Shown here: positions 8,968-17,423 of the stretch, piece after piece
Numbering within the stretch: the first letter of the stretch is position 1
Layout of the letters: every line of letters begins with the position of its first letter
From: Rheinheimera tangshanensis
GTDB lineage: Bacteria; Pseudomonadota; Gammaproteobacteria; Enterobacterales; Alteromonadaceae
Length of the DNA stretch: 64,000 nucleotides
NCBI RefSeq assembly: GCF_014645135.1
Contig: NZ_BMLH01000006.1
Span: forward strand, 159,084 to 223,083
Reading direction: 5' to 3'
The notes under the pieces: generated by a model
The model's input: the letters and a program-made list of their open reading frames with translations, nothing else
Told to the model about the DNA's origin: nothing
The model's database searches: none
Made by a program: the position numbers and the translations under genes

Positions 8968-9646
8968 GTGAAGTCCCCTGTTGAAGTAACTGTTGTTCAA
9001 TATTACGTTTGGATGCGGCGATATGACGGCGCATCAGTAAGTCGGCAAGTTCGCCATCACGGTTAGCAATGGCGTTAATAATAGCTTTATGTTCGTCAAA
9101 AGCCCGCGATACCCGAGGGCCATTCATGCCAAGCTGCACTCTGTACATCCGCACCAGAAAATACAGCTCGTCACTTAAGATATTAATCAGATAAGGATTT
9201 TTACTGCCCAAAATCACCCGGTAATGAAAGTCGACATCGCCGGCTTCCTGGTAGTAACTTTCTCCTTCGCGCACGCGTTGTGTCGACAAATGCTGATCAA
9301 GTAGCGCTCTGACTTCGGCAATTTCCTGCTCTGTCATATGCTCTGCGGCCAAACGACAAGCTAAACCTTCCAGCTCTTCACGCAGCTGATACAAAGAACG
9401 TAAACCTTCAATCGACAGTTTGACCACACGGGCACCAGCATTGGGTGTACGTTCTATTAAATGACACCGCTCTAAACGCGCTAAGGCCTCACGCAGCGGT
9501 GCACGGCTTAAGTCATAGCGTCGTGCCAGTTCTGGCTCACTGATCTTGGTACCAGCAGGAATGTCACCTTCCACTATGGCGGTGCGAATTTGCACTAACA
9601 CCCGGTCGGCGGCAGTAATAGCTTCTTTAAATTCAGTAGCAAGCAT
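8960..9646 (-). CDS. GntR/FadR-type regulator of the propionate operon
   Basis: A 228-residue GntR regulator. Residues 15-80 form the winged helix ([20 protein letters not shown], then [17 protein letters not shown]). Residues 95-220 form an FCD ligand domain with metal-binding-type residues in [10 protein letters not shown] and the [14 protein letters not shown] histidines. It is first in the operon and overlaps prpB, so it almost certainly controls prp genes, as GntR-type prp regulators do in other Proteobacteria that lack the sigma-54 activator PrpR. The ligand may be 2-methylcitrate or a related acid (inference). The leader shows no good Shine-Dalgarno before the ATG. Two palindromes at 9650-9661 and 9722-9735 are its likely operators. 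Confidence 0.9.
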   Translation of the reverse strand: MLATEFKEAITAADRVLVQIRTAIVEGDIPAGTKISEPELARRYDLSRAPLREALARLERCHLIERTPNAGARVVKLSIEGLRSLYQLREELEGLACRLAAEHMTEQEIAEVRALLDQHLSTQRVREGESYYQEAGDVDFHYRVILGSKNPYLINILSDELYFLVRMYRVQLGMNGPRVSRAFDEHKAIINAIANRDGELADLLMRRHIAASKRNIEQQLLQQGTSHG

Positions 9647-9649
9647 CAG

Positions 9650-9661
9650 ATTGTCGACAAT
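9650..9661. promoter_or_regulatory. Candidate operator O2 of the prp GntR regulator
   Basis: Perfect 12-bp palindrome ATTGTCGACAAT located 4 bases upstream of the gntR start codon and downstream of the predicted promoter. It shares the 8-bp core TGTCGACA with the site at 9722-9735; the two centres are 73 bp apart (about seven helical turns). Confidence 0.7.
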
Positions 9662-9678
9662 AACTGGAAGGTGGTTAC

Positions 9679-9707
9679 GTTTTACGCCTAGAATCGGCTT
9701 TGGTCAA
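9679..9707 (-). promoter_or_regulatory. Predicted sigma-70 promoter of gntR-prpBC-acnD-prpF
   Basis: On the minus strand, -35 TTGACC (9702-9707) is followed after 17 bases by -10 TAAAAC (9679-9684). Transcription would start near 9672. The two palindromic operators lie on either side: one just upstream of -35, the other in the short leader. Confidence 0.5.
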
Positions 9708-9721
9708 GCTAAAACGAGATG

Positions 9722-9735
9722 TTATGTCGACATAA
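9722..9735. promoter_or_regulatory. Candidate operator O1 of the prp GntR regulator
   Basis: Perfect 14-bp palindrome TTATGTCGACATAA, 15 bases upstream of the predicted -35 box. It has the same TGTCGACA core as O2. Confidence 0.7.
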
Positions 9736-9779
9736 AGACTAAAGTACTAGAGGAAGTTGTATGGATTTATGGACGGGCT

Positions 9780-10493
9780 TTATATGCTTTGCTGCCACTT
9801 CTGCCTGTTTACACCTTTTATAATCATCCACAGGCTAAGAGTGAGTTCACCTGCTAATACCGGCAGCATAATCCAGGGGAATAGTTGTGCAGCCATCTCT
9901 GGAGCCAGCAATAACGCCAGACTGTTAATCAAATAACATAAACCCGCTATTGCTAACATCACGCCAATAAAAACAGGGAAAAAGCCAGACTTGACGATCA
10001 GATAACCGCGCAGCAGACAGGCCAAAGCAAAAAAAATCAGCCCTATGCCAAAACCGTAAGCGTGCAGCTGAATAGCCAGAGCAGACCAGGCCGCTAATTG
10101 CTCTGAAGAGAACACTGAAGCAGCAGCCGTTCCACCCAACAACAGCAAAGGGATCACCAACAACAACTTATTGGCAACTAACATCGCTGTTTGGATCAGG
10201 TTAAAAAAAGTAGCCGCCAGATTTAACCCGGCATTGACTCGCTTAAACAGCAAATAGAACAATACGATAACGGGAATATCCAACAGCTGCATAGTTAAAT
10301 CCCCTACTATGCCAAGAGCCCATAAGGTAGGTGCAGCGGTAATATTCTGCGCTGTAGCAGTGGCGTCGGCCGGTACCACTAAAGATCCTCTGACCATCAA
10401 CTCACCAAAAAGCCCTAATGCAATAATAGCCAGATAAAATAATCCCCCAAGACGCACGTAAAGCTGTGGCATCTCTTTAAAGGTTGAATTCAT
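9780..10493 (-). CDS. DUF4386 family membrane protein
   Basis: A 237-residue integral membrane protein with about six hydrophobic helices, among them GGLFYLAIIALGLFGELMV, IPVIVLFYLLF, ANKLLLVIPLLLLGG, LIFFALACLLRGYLIV and FIGVMLAIAGLCYLI. The opening (RLGGLFYLAIIALG), the long loop after helix 1 and the late LRGYLIVKSGFFP segment are characteristic of DUF4386. No biochemical function is established for the family. The start at 10493 is supported by GAGG 6 bases upstream; a GTG four codons earlier is less likely. The gene lies alone upstream of the prp promoter, on the same strand. Confidence 0.75.
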   Translation of the reverse strand: MNSTFKEMPQLYVRLGGLFYLAIIALGLFGELMVRGSLVVPADATATAQNITAAPTLWALGIVGDLTMQLLDIPVIVLFYLLFKRVNAGLNLAATFFNLIQTAMLVANKLLLVIPLLLLGGTAAASVFSSEQLAAWSALAIQLHAYGFGIGLIFFALACLLRGYLIVKSGFFPVFIGVMLAIAGLCYLINSLALLLAPEMAAQLFPWIMLPVLAGELTLSLWMIIKGVNRQKWQQSI

Positions 10494-10577
10494 CTGGAAC
10501 CTCACTCAAAGCTGAATGATTGGTTTGATGGGGTAAGGCTAGAGCACAACTTTAAGCTAAAGTGGACAAGGCATGCG

Positions 10578-11726
10578 TTACAACGCTTCTGCTTCAAGTA
10601 CTTTATTACGACCCAGCTTCTTTGCCTGATACAAAGCTTCATCCGCTCTTTTTAGCAACAAGGCTCCGTCTAATTTCTGTCGTGTCGATACCCAACCCAT
10701 GCTCACAGTGATTGGGATTTCTTCCTGAGCTTTCACAGGCTGTTGAAGAAAGGTTTGTCTGAGTTGCTCAAGTTTGCACCTGGCTTGTGGTGCATCGACA
10801 TTGGGCAGACATGCCAGAAACTCTTCACCACCAATACGGAACAACAAATCATAATTTCTAAAATGCTGTCGAAGTAGCTCTGCAATGTGCTGTAGTGCAA
10901 CATCTCCGGTTGAGTGACCGTAAGTATCGTTAATGCGCTTAAAGAAATCCACATCCAACATCATCACAGTTATCGCTTCACCCTGACGAATACAACGGCC
11001 TATCTCTTTATTTAAAATAGAGTTGAGGTCATTTCTATTTAATAAACCAGTCAGAGGGTCTGTGTTTGCTTTACGTTCAAGCTCTTTTTGTTGTGACTCA
11101 ACTAAAAGCAGTAAACAGCTGGCTAATAAGCCAGAACAATAGATTGTAAAAGCAAACCAGCCAAACTGATGAACGATGAGATGCTCAGCCAACTGCGATA
11201 TTTCTAATTCAAACAGTACATAAAGCAGCCCTCTGCTGAACAGTTGCAGTACGTTGAATATCAACACCGCTTTAAAAACAGTGAAGGCTATCGTCGATTT
11301 GTTCACAGACTGGAGCGCTTTGAAACTTAGCACATTCAACATCATGATCAGCAAATAATTTGCGATCAGGCGCATAGCCATCTCTGTTTTAAAAGGTTCG
11401 AAAAAACTCAGGCTAAAAGAAAGCAGCACAGGTATTGCAAACCAAATCACTCTGAAATGCAGCTTACAGAGTGTCAGAACTCCCAGCAAAACAATACAAT
11501 GCAAACCGACAGTCGCCGCATTTGCCAGTGCTGGCATTAAATAAATGGGCAAAGTAACAATATTATTTACTATACCAATCAGTGAGTTGAGGGCTAAGCA
11601 TAATCCTGCCAGACTAAAGATCCTAAAATGCTTTAGCTCAGTACTGTTTTTGCTATACAAAAAGAGACTTAAAAAGAAACTCAAACCCAGCAGTAGATTC
11701 ACTGAGCTGATCGTCAAAATATCCAT
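10578..11726 (-). CDS. Membrane-bound diguanylate cyclase (GGDEF)
   Basis: A 382-residue protein. Residues 1-210 form about six or seven transmembrane helices with no recognised sensory motif. Residues 220-380 form a GGDEF domain with NTDPLTGLLNRNDLN at its start, the Mg-binding Asp in MMLDVDFFKRINDTYGH, and an active GGEEF signature at residues 299-303. An RxxD inhibitory site (R290-D293) lies five residues before GGEEF, as expected for c-di-GMP feedback inhibition. It should make c-di-GMP from two GTP at the inner membrane in response to an unknown signal. The PilZ protein at 13131 is a nearby c-di-GMP-family name only; T4P PilZ proteins often do not bind c-di-GMP. Confidence 0.92.
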   Translation of the reverse strand: MDILTISSVNLLLGLSFFLSLFLYSKNSTELKHFRIFSLAGLCLALNSLIGIVNNIVTLPIYLMPALANAATVGLHCIVLLGVLTLCKLHFRVIWFAIPVLLSFSLSFFEPFKTEMAMRLIANYLLIMMLNVLSFKALQSVNKSTIAFTVFKAVLIFNVLQLFSRGLLYVLFELEISQLAEHLIVHQFGWFAFTIYCSGLLASCLLLLVESQQKELERKANTDPLTGLLNRNDLNSILNKEIGRCIRQGEAITVMMLDVDFFKRINDTYGHSTGDVALQHIAELLRQHFRNYDLLFRIGGEEFLACLPNVDAPQARCKLEQLRQTFLQQPVKAQEEIPITVSMGWVSTRQKLDGALLLKRADEALYQAKKLGRNKVLEAEAL

Positions 11727-12298
11727 AGGTAAACATCGTCCTTGATACTGCCAACCCTACTGCAAAGCTGCACATAAATAAATTAGACATAGTCCAGCTT
11801 CATCGGAGCAAAACGCAAATCCAGATGGTTTATAACATATAAATTGACCTCAATCGACAGGACAAAAGTCTAGCCAAAAAACTTCAGCTACTTTTACAGC
11901 GAACTAAACCCACTCAACTTCAAACCAACACTGACTTTGCAGTTTTTATTAGATTAATTTTTTCTAACATTAATGATATGTTAAAACTTTAGCTTCTATA
12001 GCAATAGTACGACAAAGCTCTTCAGTTTGCTGCAAAAGCTTATTTAGCCTGAGGTGGAGTGGATAACTTGGGGATAACTGCGGTATAAGATCAGGATAAG
12101 TTTGGGCTTCTGTTTCGGATTGAAGCACTTAATAGACTAAGTTCAGTGCAGGAAATTTTTACAGCTTTGTCTACACTCAAAACCAGTAAGTAAATCTGTT
12201 TGTCCTCTTTGGTTCCGTATAGCGCACGGCTCATTTAGATGAGCCATTCCCCTAAGCCCAGAATAGATCCCTTGATTCTGGGCTACTTTTCTCTTCAA
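11727..12298. other. Non-coding region (572 bases) between tatD and the diguanylate cyclase
   Basis: An A/T-rich stretch without a convincing gene on either strand. The part next to 11726 must hold the diguanylate cyclase promoter. The part from about 12160 to 12298 holds two hairpins, the second followed by a U-tract on the plus strand, and may encode a small RNA or be a bidirectional end for tatD. No tRNA was seen. Confidence 0.6.
12224..12294 (+). terminator. Hairpin pair with plus-strand U-tract
   Basis: Hairpin 1 pairs GGCTCAT with ATGAGCC around 12229-12246. Hairpin 2 is the perfect 10-bp stem AGCCCAGAAT (12255-12264) and ATTCTGGGCT (12275-12284), followed by ACTTTTCTCTT. The U-tract orientation suggests termination of plus-strand transcription, yet no plus-strand gene lies upstream for 10 kb. 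It could also serve tatD on the other strand. Confidence 0.5.
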
Positions 12299-13078
12299 TT
12301 AAGCTTTCTTAACTGATTGAAATAGCTGATAAAAGTTTGCTGAGGTTTGTTCTGCCAACAATTCGATACTGACATTACGTTGCTCTGCAATACAAGCAGC
12401 CACTGCGCTGACATAAGCCGGTTGGTTAGTTTTGCCACGGTAAGGCACAGGGGCTAAATAAGGCGAGTCAGTTTCAATGAGTAAGCGGTCAGCCGGAATG
12501 TGCCGCGCTACAGAACGCAGCTCATCGGCGTTACGAAAGGTCACAATGCCGGATAATGAAATATAAAAACCTAAATCCAGAGCAGCTTTTGCAGTATCCC
12601 AGTCTTCGGTAAAGCAGTGCAATACACCACCGCAGTCAGCTGCACCACCAGAGCGCAATAAATCCAGTGTGTCCGCTCTGGCATCGCGGGTATGTACGAT
12701 CAAAGGTTTTTTAAGTTCACGGCCAACAGCAATATGAGCGGCAAAAGCCTCTTGCTGTATGGCTTTGCTGTCCGGACTATAAAAATAGTCCAGACCGGTT
12801 TCACCTACGGCCACTACTGCTGGATCAGCGCAATAACGACGCAGTAGTTCGATATCTATTTGATCTTCCTGATGCAGCGGATGTTCACCACAAGACACTG
12901 AGACCTGCGGATACGCAGCTACCAGCTGTTTCATTGCAGGAAATTCTTTCAGGCTGACTGAGACACACAACATATGCTCAACTTTGGCTGTAGCAGCTTG
13001 CTGTAATACTTCAGGCAGGGTCAGAGCTAATTTGTCCCATTCCAGACGGTCGAGGTGGCAATGTGAATCAACAAACAA
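12299..13078 (-). CDS. TatD-family metal-dependent hydrolase (YcfH-like)
   Basis: A 259-residue TIM-barrel hydrolase. The first metal ligands are in FVDSHCHLDRLEW, a catalytic Glu is in VAVGETGLDYFYS, and further ligands are IVHTRDA, GVLHCFTEDW and LIETDSPYLAPVPYRGK, all diagnostic of TatD. It is the expected last gene of the holB-pilZ-tatD end of the fab cluster. TatD proteins are nucleases in vitro; the cellular role of this branch is unsettled. A TTG start at 13078 is preferred because GGAG lies 7 bases before it and the protein then begins like YcfH. The ATG at 13096 has no ribosome binding site. Confidence 0.9.
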   Translation of the reverse strand: MFVDSHCHLDRLEWDKLALTLPEVLQQAATAKVEHMLCVSVSLKEFPAMKQLVAAYPQVSVSCGEHPLHQEDQIDIELLRRYCADPAVVAVGETGLDYFYSPDSKAIQQEAFAAHIAVGRELKKPLIVHTRDARADTLDLLRSGGAADCGGVLHCFTEDWDTAKAALDLGFYISLSGIVTFRNADELRSVARHIPADRLLIETDSPYLAPVPYRGKTNQPAYVSAVAACIAEQRNVSIELLAEQTSANFYQLFQSVKKA

Positions 13079-13130
13079 AAGACTTCTCCAAAACATTCAC
13101 TAAAAACAGCCAGAAGGTGGCTTTATATCT

Positions 13131-13457
13131 TTAAAGGCTGTAGGTAGGCTCGGTCGAATCGAGCATACCTCCTAATAATTTCTCAATTTTATCCTGCAAC
13201 TGAAACTTATCGTCGATAAAAGCCACACCAATGCCTGCGGGCGTCGAGCTTTGTGCACCTTGTGGTGTCAGCCAGGCCACTTTGCCTGTCACTCGCAGAG
13301 GTTCAAGCGCGTCAGGCAAAGTGACGACTAAAGATAACGAATGCCCCATACGGTAGGGCCGCGCAGTACGCACAAACAAACCGCCATTTTTCAGAAATGG
13401 CATATAGCAGCGATACAGCTCTTTTAGCTCAGTAAAATCCAGTTGGATTTCGTCCAC
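13131..13457 (-). CDS. pilZ: PilZ domain protein of type IV pilus biogenesis
   Basis: A 108-residue single PilZ domain. It resembles the founding type IV pilus PilZ: an N-terminal helix (ELKELYRCYMPFLKNGGLFV), then a beta-barrel with LRVTGKVAWLTPQGA and PAGIGVAFID. The RxxxR and D/NxSxxG motifs needed for c-di-GMP binding are not evident, as is usual for this subgroup. Pseudomonas has the same holB-pilZ-tatD order. The gene lies 12 bases after holB. Other pilus genes are not in the window. Confidence 0.85.
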   Translation of the reverse strand: MDEIQLDFTELKELYRCYMPFLKNGGLFVRTARPYRMGHSLSLVVTLPDALEPLRVTGKVAWLTPQGAQSSTPAGIGVAFIDDKFQLQDKIEKLLGGMLDSTEPTYSL

Positions 13458-13469
13458 AAGTAGCTCCTG

Positions 13470-14375
13470 TTACAACAAGGCCGAACGCAGTTGCACGAGC
13501 AAGGCGGATAAATTCAGCGCGGCATTTTGCCCTGAAATCAGCTGACGGTCACGGCCCCATTGCTGCAAAGACAGCAATAATTGATGATGTTTTAACTGCA
13601 TATCCGCGCCTTTCTGCCACAACTCCTGCCGTACAAACCAGAATAAGGTTGAAGGCAATTGCTCCGTGTCAGGTAAATGGGCTAACAGCTCATACATATC
13701 TAGCTGAGCGGACACGAACTTCTTCAGCATAACCAATTGTGCAGAAATTGCTGCCGCTTCGTCGTTTTCTAATAACTTCAATGCTAATAAAGGCGCGCCA
13801 CCGACATACTGCAGTAAAAAATCAGGCACAGGTCTGCTGCTGTGTTCCTGCAACCAATGTTCTATCTGCTCACCATAGACGGGAGCTAAAGCCCAGCTTT
13901 GACAGCGGCTTAAAATAGTAGGTAACAATTGCGCCGGATGGGCACTTTGTAAAATCAGAAAACTGTTTTGTGGCGGCTCTTCCAACGTTTTTAATAGCGC
14001 ATTGGCGGCGGCTTCTGTCATCAGTTCAGCCTGTGGAATAATCGCCAGCTTGACGCCACCTTGCTGTGATGCACCTTGCATAAACTGACCCAAAGCACGT
14101 ATCGGATCCACCCCAATACTGCTGCTGCCTTCTGTTGGCAATTGCCACAGATCCGGGTGATGGCCGGACGCCATCAACTGACAACTTTTACATAAACCAC
14201 AAGGCTGGTGCAGCTGTGGACTCTTACAAAGTAAATAGGCCGCCAGGCGTTTAGAAAGTGCGAGTTTGCCAATACCAACAGGGCCTGTCAGCAATAACGC
14301 ATGATGCAACTGCCCTGCGGCTGCCAATTCAGTCAGTTTGTATTGGTACGAATCCAGCCAGGGGAAATCAGACAT
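13470..14375 (-). CDS. holB: DNA polymerase III subunit delta'
   Basis: A 301-residue clamp-loader subunit. The AAA+ nucleotide-binding region near residue 30 reads [13 protein letters not shown]. The zinc module follows as [17 protein letters not shown], with a fourth Cys just before it ([12 protein letters not shown]). The SRC motif that supplies the arginine finger is visible in [10 protein letters not shown], and [17 protein letters not shown] is the conserved sensor region. It overlaps tmk by 8 bases, a typical coupled arrangement. The subunit joins DnaX and HolA in loading the beta clamp. Confidence 0.93.
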   Translation of the reverse strand: MSDFPWLDSYQYKLTELAAAGQLHHALLLTGPVGIGKLALSKRLAAYLLCKSPQLHQPCGLCKSCQLMASGHHPDLWQLPTEGSSSIGVDPIRALGQFMQGASQQGGVKLAIIPQAELMTEAAANALLKTLEEPPQNSFLILQSAHPAQLLPTILSRCQSWALAPVYGEQIEHWLQEHSSRPVPDFLLQYVGGAPLLALKLLENDEAAAISAQLVMLKKFVSAQLDMYELLAHLPDTEQLPSTLFWFVRQELWQKGADMQLKHHQLLLSLQQWGRDRQLISGQNAALNLSALLVQLRSALL

Positions 14376-15027
14376 CAGAGCATAGACCTGGGTTTAAAGA
14401 TCCACTTTGATAGGCCTGTTGCAGTGCGTTCAGGATCTGTTGCTGCACCTGCTCCATAGACTGACCGGCATCGATCGTAACTATATTAGGCTCAGCGGCT
14501 GCGATTTGCAGATACTTGGCCCTGGTTCGCTGGAAAAACGCCAGTTGCTCCTGCTCAATTCGATCCAATTCACCACGAGCCTGAGCACGTTGTAACCCTA
14601 TAGCCGGGTCTATATCTAAATACAGCGTTAAATCCGGTGTTAAATCACCTAACACCACCTGACGAATGCTGTTGATCAGGCTTTCATCCAGTTGACGACC
14701 ACCGCCCTGATAAGCTCTGGAGGATAAATCGTGACGATCCCCTACTACCCAAATACCCTGCTTTAAGGCGGGCTGGATCACAGTTTTTATCAGCTGCACG
14801 CGGGAGGCATACATCAATAATAGTTCAGTCTCAGGCGCAACCTTTTCATCCTGCACTTGCTTGACGAGGGTGCGAATTTGTTCAGCTAAAGCTGTACCAC
14901 CTGGTTCACGAGTGCTGATAAATTTGATGTTGTGTTCACTCAGCCACTGCTGGATAGTTAGGATAGCACTGGTTTTACCTGCACCTTCCAGCCCTTCCAC
15001 TACGATAAAACGCCCCTGAATTGTCAT
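14368..15027 (-). CDS. tmk: Thymidylate kinase
   Basis: A 219-residue kinase that phosphorylates dTMP to dTDP. The P-loop reads [15 protein letters not shown] at residues 7-21. The substrate-binding DR motif is in [20 protein letters not shown], and the LID region, [16 protein letters not shown], has the arginines typical of the bacterial type. It overlaps mltG by 4 bases and holB by 8, so translation is probably coupled along mltG-tmk-holB. Confidence 0.95.
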   Translation of the reverse strand: MTIQGRFIVVEGLEGAGKTSAILTIQQWLSEHNIKFISTREPGGTALAEQIRTLVKQVQDEKVAPETELLLMYASRVQLIKTVIQPALKQGIWVVGDRHDLSSRAYQGGGRQLDESLINSIRQVVLGDLTPDLTLYLDIDPAIGLQRAQARGELDRIEQEQLAFFQRTRAKYLQIAAAEPNIVTIDAGQSMEQVQQQILNALQQAYQSGSLNPGLCSDV

Positions 15028-16049
15028 TGTTTTTTCTTTCCAAAAATGTATTGCTGCACAGCGGCATTATGCTCTTTTAGCGTACGGGAAAACTGATGAG
15101 TGCCGTCACCTTTTGAAACAAAATACAGCCAGTCACTTTTCGCAGGCTGAGCCGCGGCCAGGATAGAACTTCCACTTGGTGCTGCGATAGGACCAGGCGG
15201 TAAACCAAAATGCTGATAGGTATTGTACAAGTGCGGATTACGTAAATCAGCTCTGGTGATATCACCATTAAAACTATCACCTAAACCATAGATCACTGTT
15301 GGATCTGTTTGTAATTTCATGCCAAGGGCCAAACGATTGACAAAAACCGAGCTGACCAGCGGTTTTTCCGGCTCATGACCACTTTCTTTTTCGACGATAG
15401 AGGCCATGATCAGCAACTCATAAGGATTTTTATAAGGCAGTTGTGCCTGCCGATTGTCCCATGCCTGCTGCAAACGTTGGATCAGTAGCTCATTGGCACG
15501 TTTTAATAATTCAGTGCTGGTGCTGTTGGCGGTGTAATTGTAAGTTTCAGCGAAAAACAGCGCCTCGGCATTAGCTGGTTTGTCACCCCAGGCATCTGGC
15601 CACTTTGCCAGCTCGACTAATGCAGCTTTATCCGTCAGATCATGCTTTAAATATTCAGCTTCGGCTAAACGCTTCAAGCTTTGGTTTAAGGTTTCACCTT
15701 CTTTGATACTAAAAGCAAACTGCGCCACTTTTCCACTGGCAAACAGATGCAGCATTTGTAATAAGCGGGTTGGTTTTTGTTCTGTCGGCACTCTGTACAC
15801 ACCCTGATGTAACTTGGATAATTCAGGATGTACTCGTAAATAAATAGACAACCAACGACACTGAGCATTGCTCAACAGATTTTGCTGCTGCCAGTTACGA
15901 CAGAGTTTCATTGCGCTGTCGCCGGCTTTAATTTCGATGTAAGCCTCTTTCAGCGGCAAAGTGCTTTGGCTGTACTGTTGCCAGATATTGGTTAAACCAA
16001 AAAAACTGACCAGAGAAACTAACAGCACTACAAATAAAGTTCGGATCAA
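15024..16049 (-). CDS. mltG: Endolytic murein transglycosylase MltG
   Basis: A 341-residue YceG-family protein. A single N-terminal membrane anchor (residues 4-22, [19 protein letters not shown]) is followed by a LysM-like region and the catalytic domain. The active-site Glu is in [18 protein letters not shown], followed by [21 protein letters not shown]. It cuts nascent glycan strands at the inner membrane and helps set strand length. The last segment, [20 protein letters not shown], is highly conserved in the family. It overlaps pabC and tmk by 4 bases each. Confidence 0.95.
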   Translation of the reverse strand: MIRTLFVVLLVSLVSFFGLTNIWQQYSQSTLPLKEAYIEIKAGDSAMKLCRNWQQQNLLSNAQCRWLSIYLRVHPELSKLHQGVYRVPTEQKPTRLLQMLHLFASGKVAQFAFSIKEGETLNQSLKRLAEAEYLKHDLTDKAALVELAKWPDAWGDKPANAEALFFAETYNYTANSTSTELLKRANELLIQRLQQAWDNRQAQLPYKNPYELLIMASIVEKESGHEPEKPLVSSVFVNRLALGMKLQTDPTVIYGLGDSFNGDITRADLRNPHLYNTYQHFGLPPGPIAAPSGSSILAAAQPAKSDWLYFVSKGDGTHQFSRTLKEHNAAVQQYIFGKKKQ

Positions 16050-16810
16050 AACTCAACTCCGTGGAAAAACTGGCGCACCAGTTCCATATTTTTAGCTTGC
16101 CCGGCAAATTCTTTCACCGGAACCACACCCATCAAGGCATTACACACCAATAAAGCTTCTGCTTGTTGCAGATCAGCCAGACTAAAACAACCTTCAGTGA
16201 TCGCTCGCTGCGTCATCAGATACTGACGCATCACGCCGTTGACACCAGCCCGATCCAACTTGGGTGTAAACCATTGACCCTTTTTGCAAAACATCAGATT
16301 AGCAGCAGAGACTTCGATGACAGCATCAGTTTGGTCCAGTACCACAAGCTCATCAACGTCGCGCTCTGTTAATTCGGCTTTAATCAACACCTGCTCCAGC
16401 CTGTTGTTATGCTTCAGACCTGCCAAAGCGGGCTGCTGAGCTAGTTTAAAACCAGCTACACCAAGGCGAATGCCTTGCTGTTGCCAGTTACTGTAATCAG
16501 GTAAAGCAGCGGTACTGATGTAACAGCAAGGCGATTCAATACCTTGTGGGCTATAACCCCGACCGGCCTGGCCACGGCTGATTAATACTTTAATGACTTG
16601 ATCAGACGCTGAAATTGCCTGCTGGACTTGTGCCGTCAGCTCATCCGTATCAAATTCATGAATTAACAAAGCTTTAGCGCCTGATACCAAACGCTGCAGA
16701 TGCAAATCCCACAGCATGGCTTTGCCGTCTTTTACCCGCACTGTGGTAAAAAGTCCGTCACCATACTGGAAGCTACGATCTGTGCTATTCGGTGCCTGCA
16801 GATAAAGCAT
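16046..16810 (-). CDS. pabC: Aminodeoxychorismate lyase
   Basis: A 254-residue fold-type IV PLP enzyme that releases pyruvate from 4-amino-4-deoxychorismate to give p-aminobenzoate for folate synthesis. The start DRSFQYGDGLFTTVRVKDG is the family signature. The PLP lysine is in LAGLKHNNRLEQVL, and the phosphate-binding region follows in VIEVSAANLMFCKKG. The ATG at 16810 is chosen over a TTG one codon earlier. In E. coli pabC follows fabF directly. Here an M1 peptidase and a DUF6702 gene lie between, and a degenerate palindromic repeat lies just upstream. Confidence 0.93.
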   Translation of the reverse strand: MLYLQAPNSTDRSFQYGDGLFTTVRVKDGKAMLWDLHLQRLVSGAKALLIHEFDTDELTAQVQQAISASDQVIKVLISRGQAGRGYSPQGIESPCCYISTAALPDYSNWQQQGIRLGVAGFKLAQQPALAGLKHNNRLEQVLIKAELTERDVDELVVLDQTDAVIEVSAANLMFCKKGQWFTPKLDRAGVNGVMRQYLMTQRAITEGCFSLADLQQAEALLVCNALMGVVPVKEFAGQAKNMELVRQFFHGVEF

Positions 16811-16878
16811 CAATGCCAGTCCAAATCATTTGAAAAAATCTGGCGGAAAGTATGCCTGAAATCAGTGACTTTAAAAAT

Positions 16879-16922
16879 GGGGTCAAATCACATTGTTAAC
16901 AGTTAAGCTAATGATCTGCCCC
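16879..16922. repeat. Degenerate copy of the GGGGTCAGATCACATTG palindromic repeat
   Basis: This 44-base imperfect palindrome begins GGGGTCAAATCACATTGTTA and ends ATGATCTGCCCC. Its left arm differs at only one position from the left arm of the perfect palindrome at 63880-63922, while the right arm has diverged. It lies between pabC and the DUF6702 gene. It looks like a REP or small non-autonomous element. Confidence 0.7.
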
Positions 16923-16934
16923 ATATTTAAGCAG

Positions 16935-17423
16935 TTACTTGCTAAATTGCACCTGTTGCCACTGCTGTTCCGGGGTGAATTTGAGGGTTTTCACTTTGCC
17001 ACGGCCTTCAATATTGACTACGTTGACCTGATCCGGCCACAGGCTTTGTAATGAATCATGGCGCAACTGCAACTGTGTCAGATGTTGTGGGATGGCCACT
17101 TCCTGATAAACCCAGAAAAAACGGCCATCCAGTTCGTTACCCACCAGACTCAGCTTCAGATCCTGACCGTCACTTTTCAACTGAAAATGGCTGGATACAT
17201 ACAAGGCAAAACTATCGCGGGTGGACTGTTTGGCGATTAAGTCAGCCGATTTATCCAGCAGTTTTTTCACCGCATGTTCGGCATCATGCACATAAAACCT
17301 GTGCATGATTTCAACATTGCCAGTGCGTGGGTTAAACAGCACCTTGGTGATAGCAGATTTCATTTCATGAGCGGATAACTGCACGCTCAAACAGCATAAA
17401 ACAATCACTATCCAACGCATCAT
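16935..17423 (-). CDS. DUF6702 family periplasmic protein
   Basis: A 162-residue protein with a signal peptide (MRWIVIVLCCLSVQLSAHE, likely cut after LSA). The mature start HEMKSAITKVLFNPRTGNVEIMHRFYVHDAEHA matches DUF6702, a family often found beside M1-like metallopeptidases. The stop codon of the peptidase gene shares one base with this start, so the two are translationally coupled and likely act together in the periplasm. The biochemical role is unknown. Confidence 0.75.
   Translation of the reverse strand: MMRWIVIVLCCLSVQLSAHEMKSAITKVLFNPRTGNVEIMHRFYVHDAEHAVKKLLDKSADLIAKQSTRDSFALYVSSHFQLKSDGQDLKLSLVGNELDGRFFWVYQEVAIPQHLTQLQLRHDSLQSLWPDQVNVVNIEGRGKVKTLKFTPEQQWQQVQFSK

Noticed and set aside
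9674..9688. TTACGTTTTACGCC upstream of the prp regulator resembling LiuR site 1
   Set aside because: Only half of the 22-base site matches; more likely part of the prp promoter than a LiuR operator.
12058..12082. DnaA-box-like GTGGATAACTTGGGGATAAC
   Set aside because: Only two imperfect boxes, no AT-rich unwinding element and no dnaA/gidA neighbours; not an origin.
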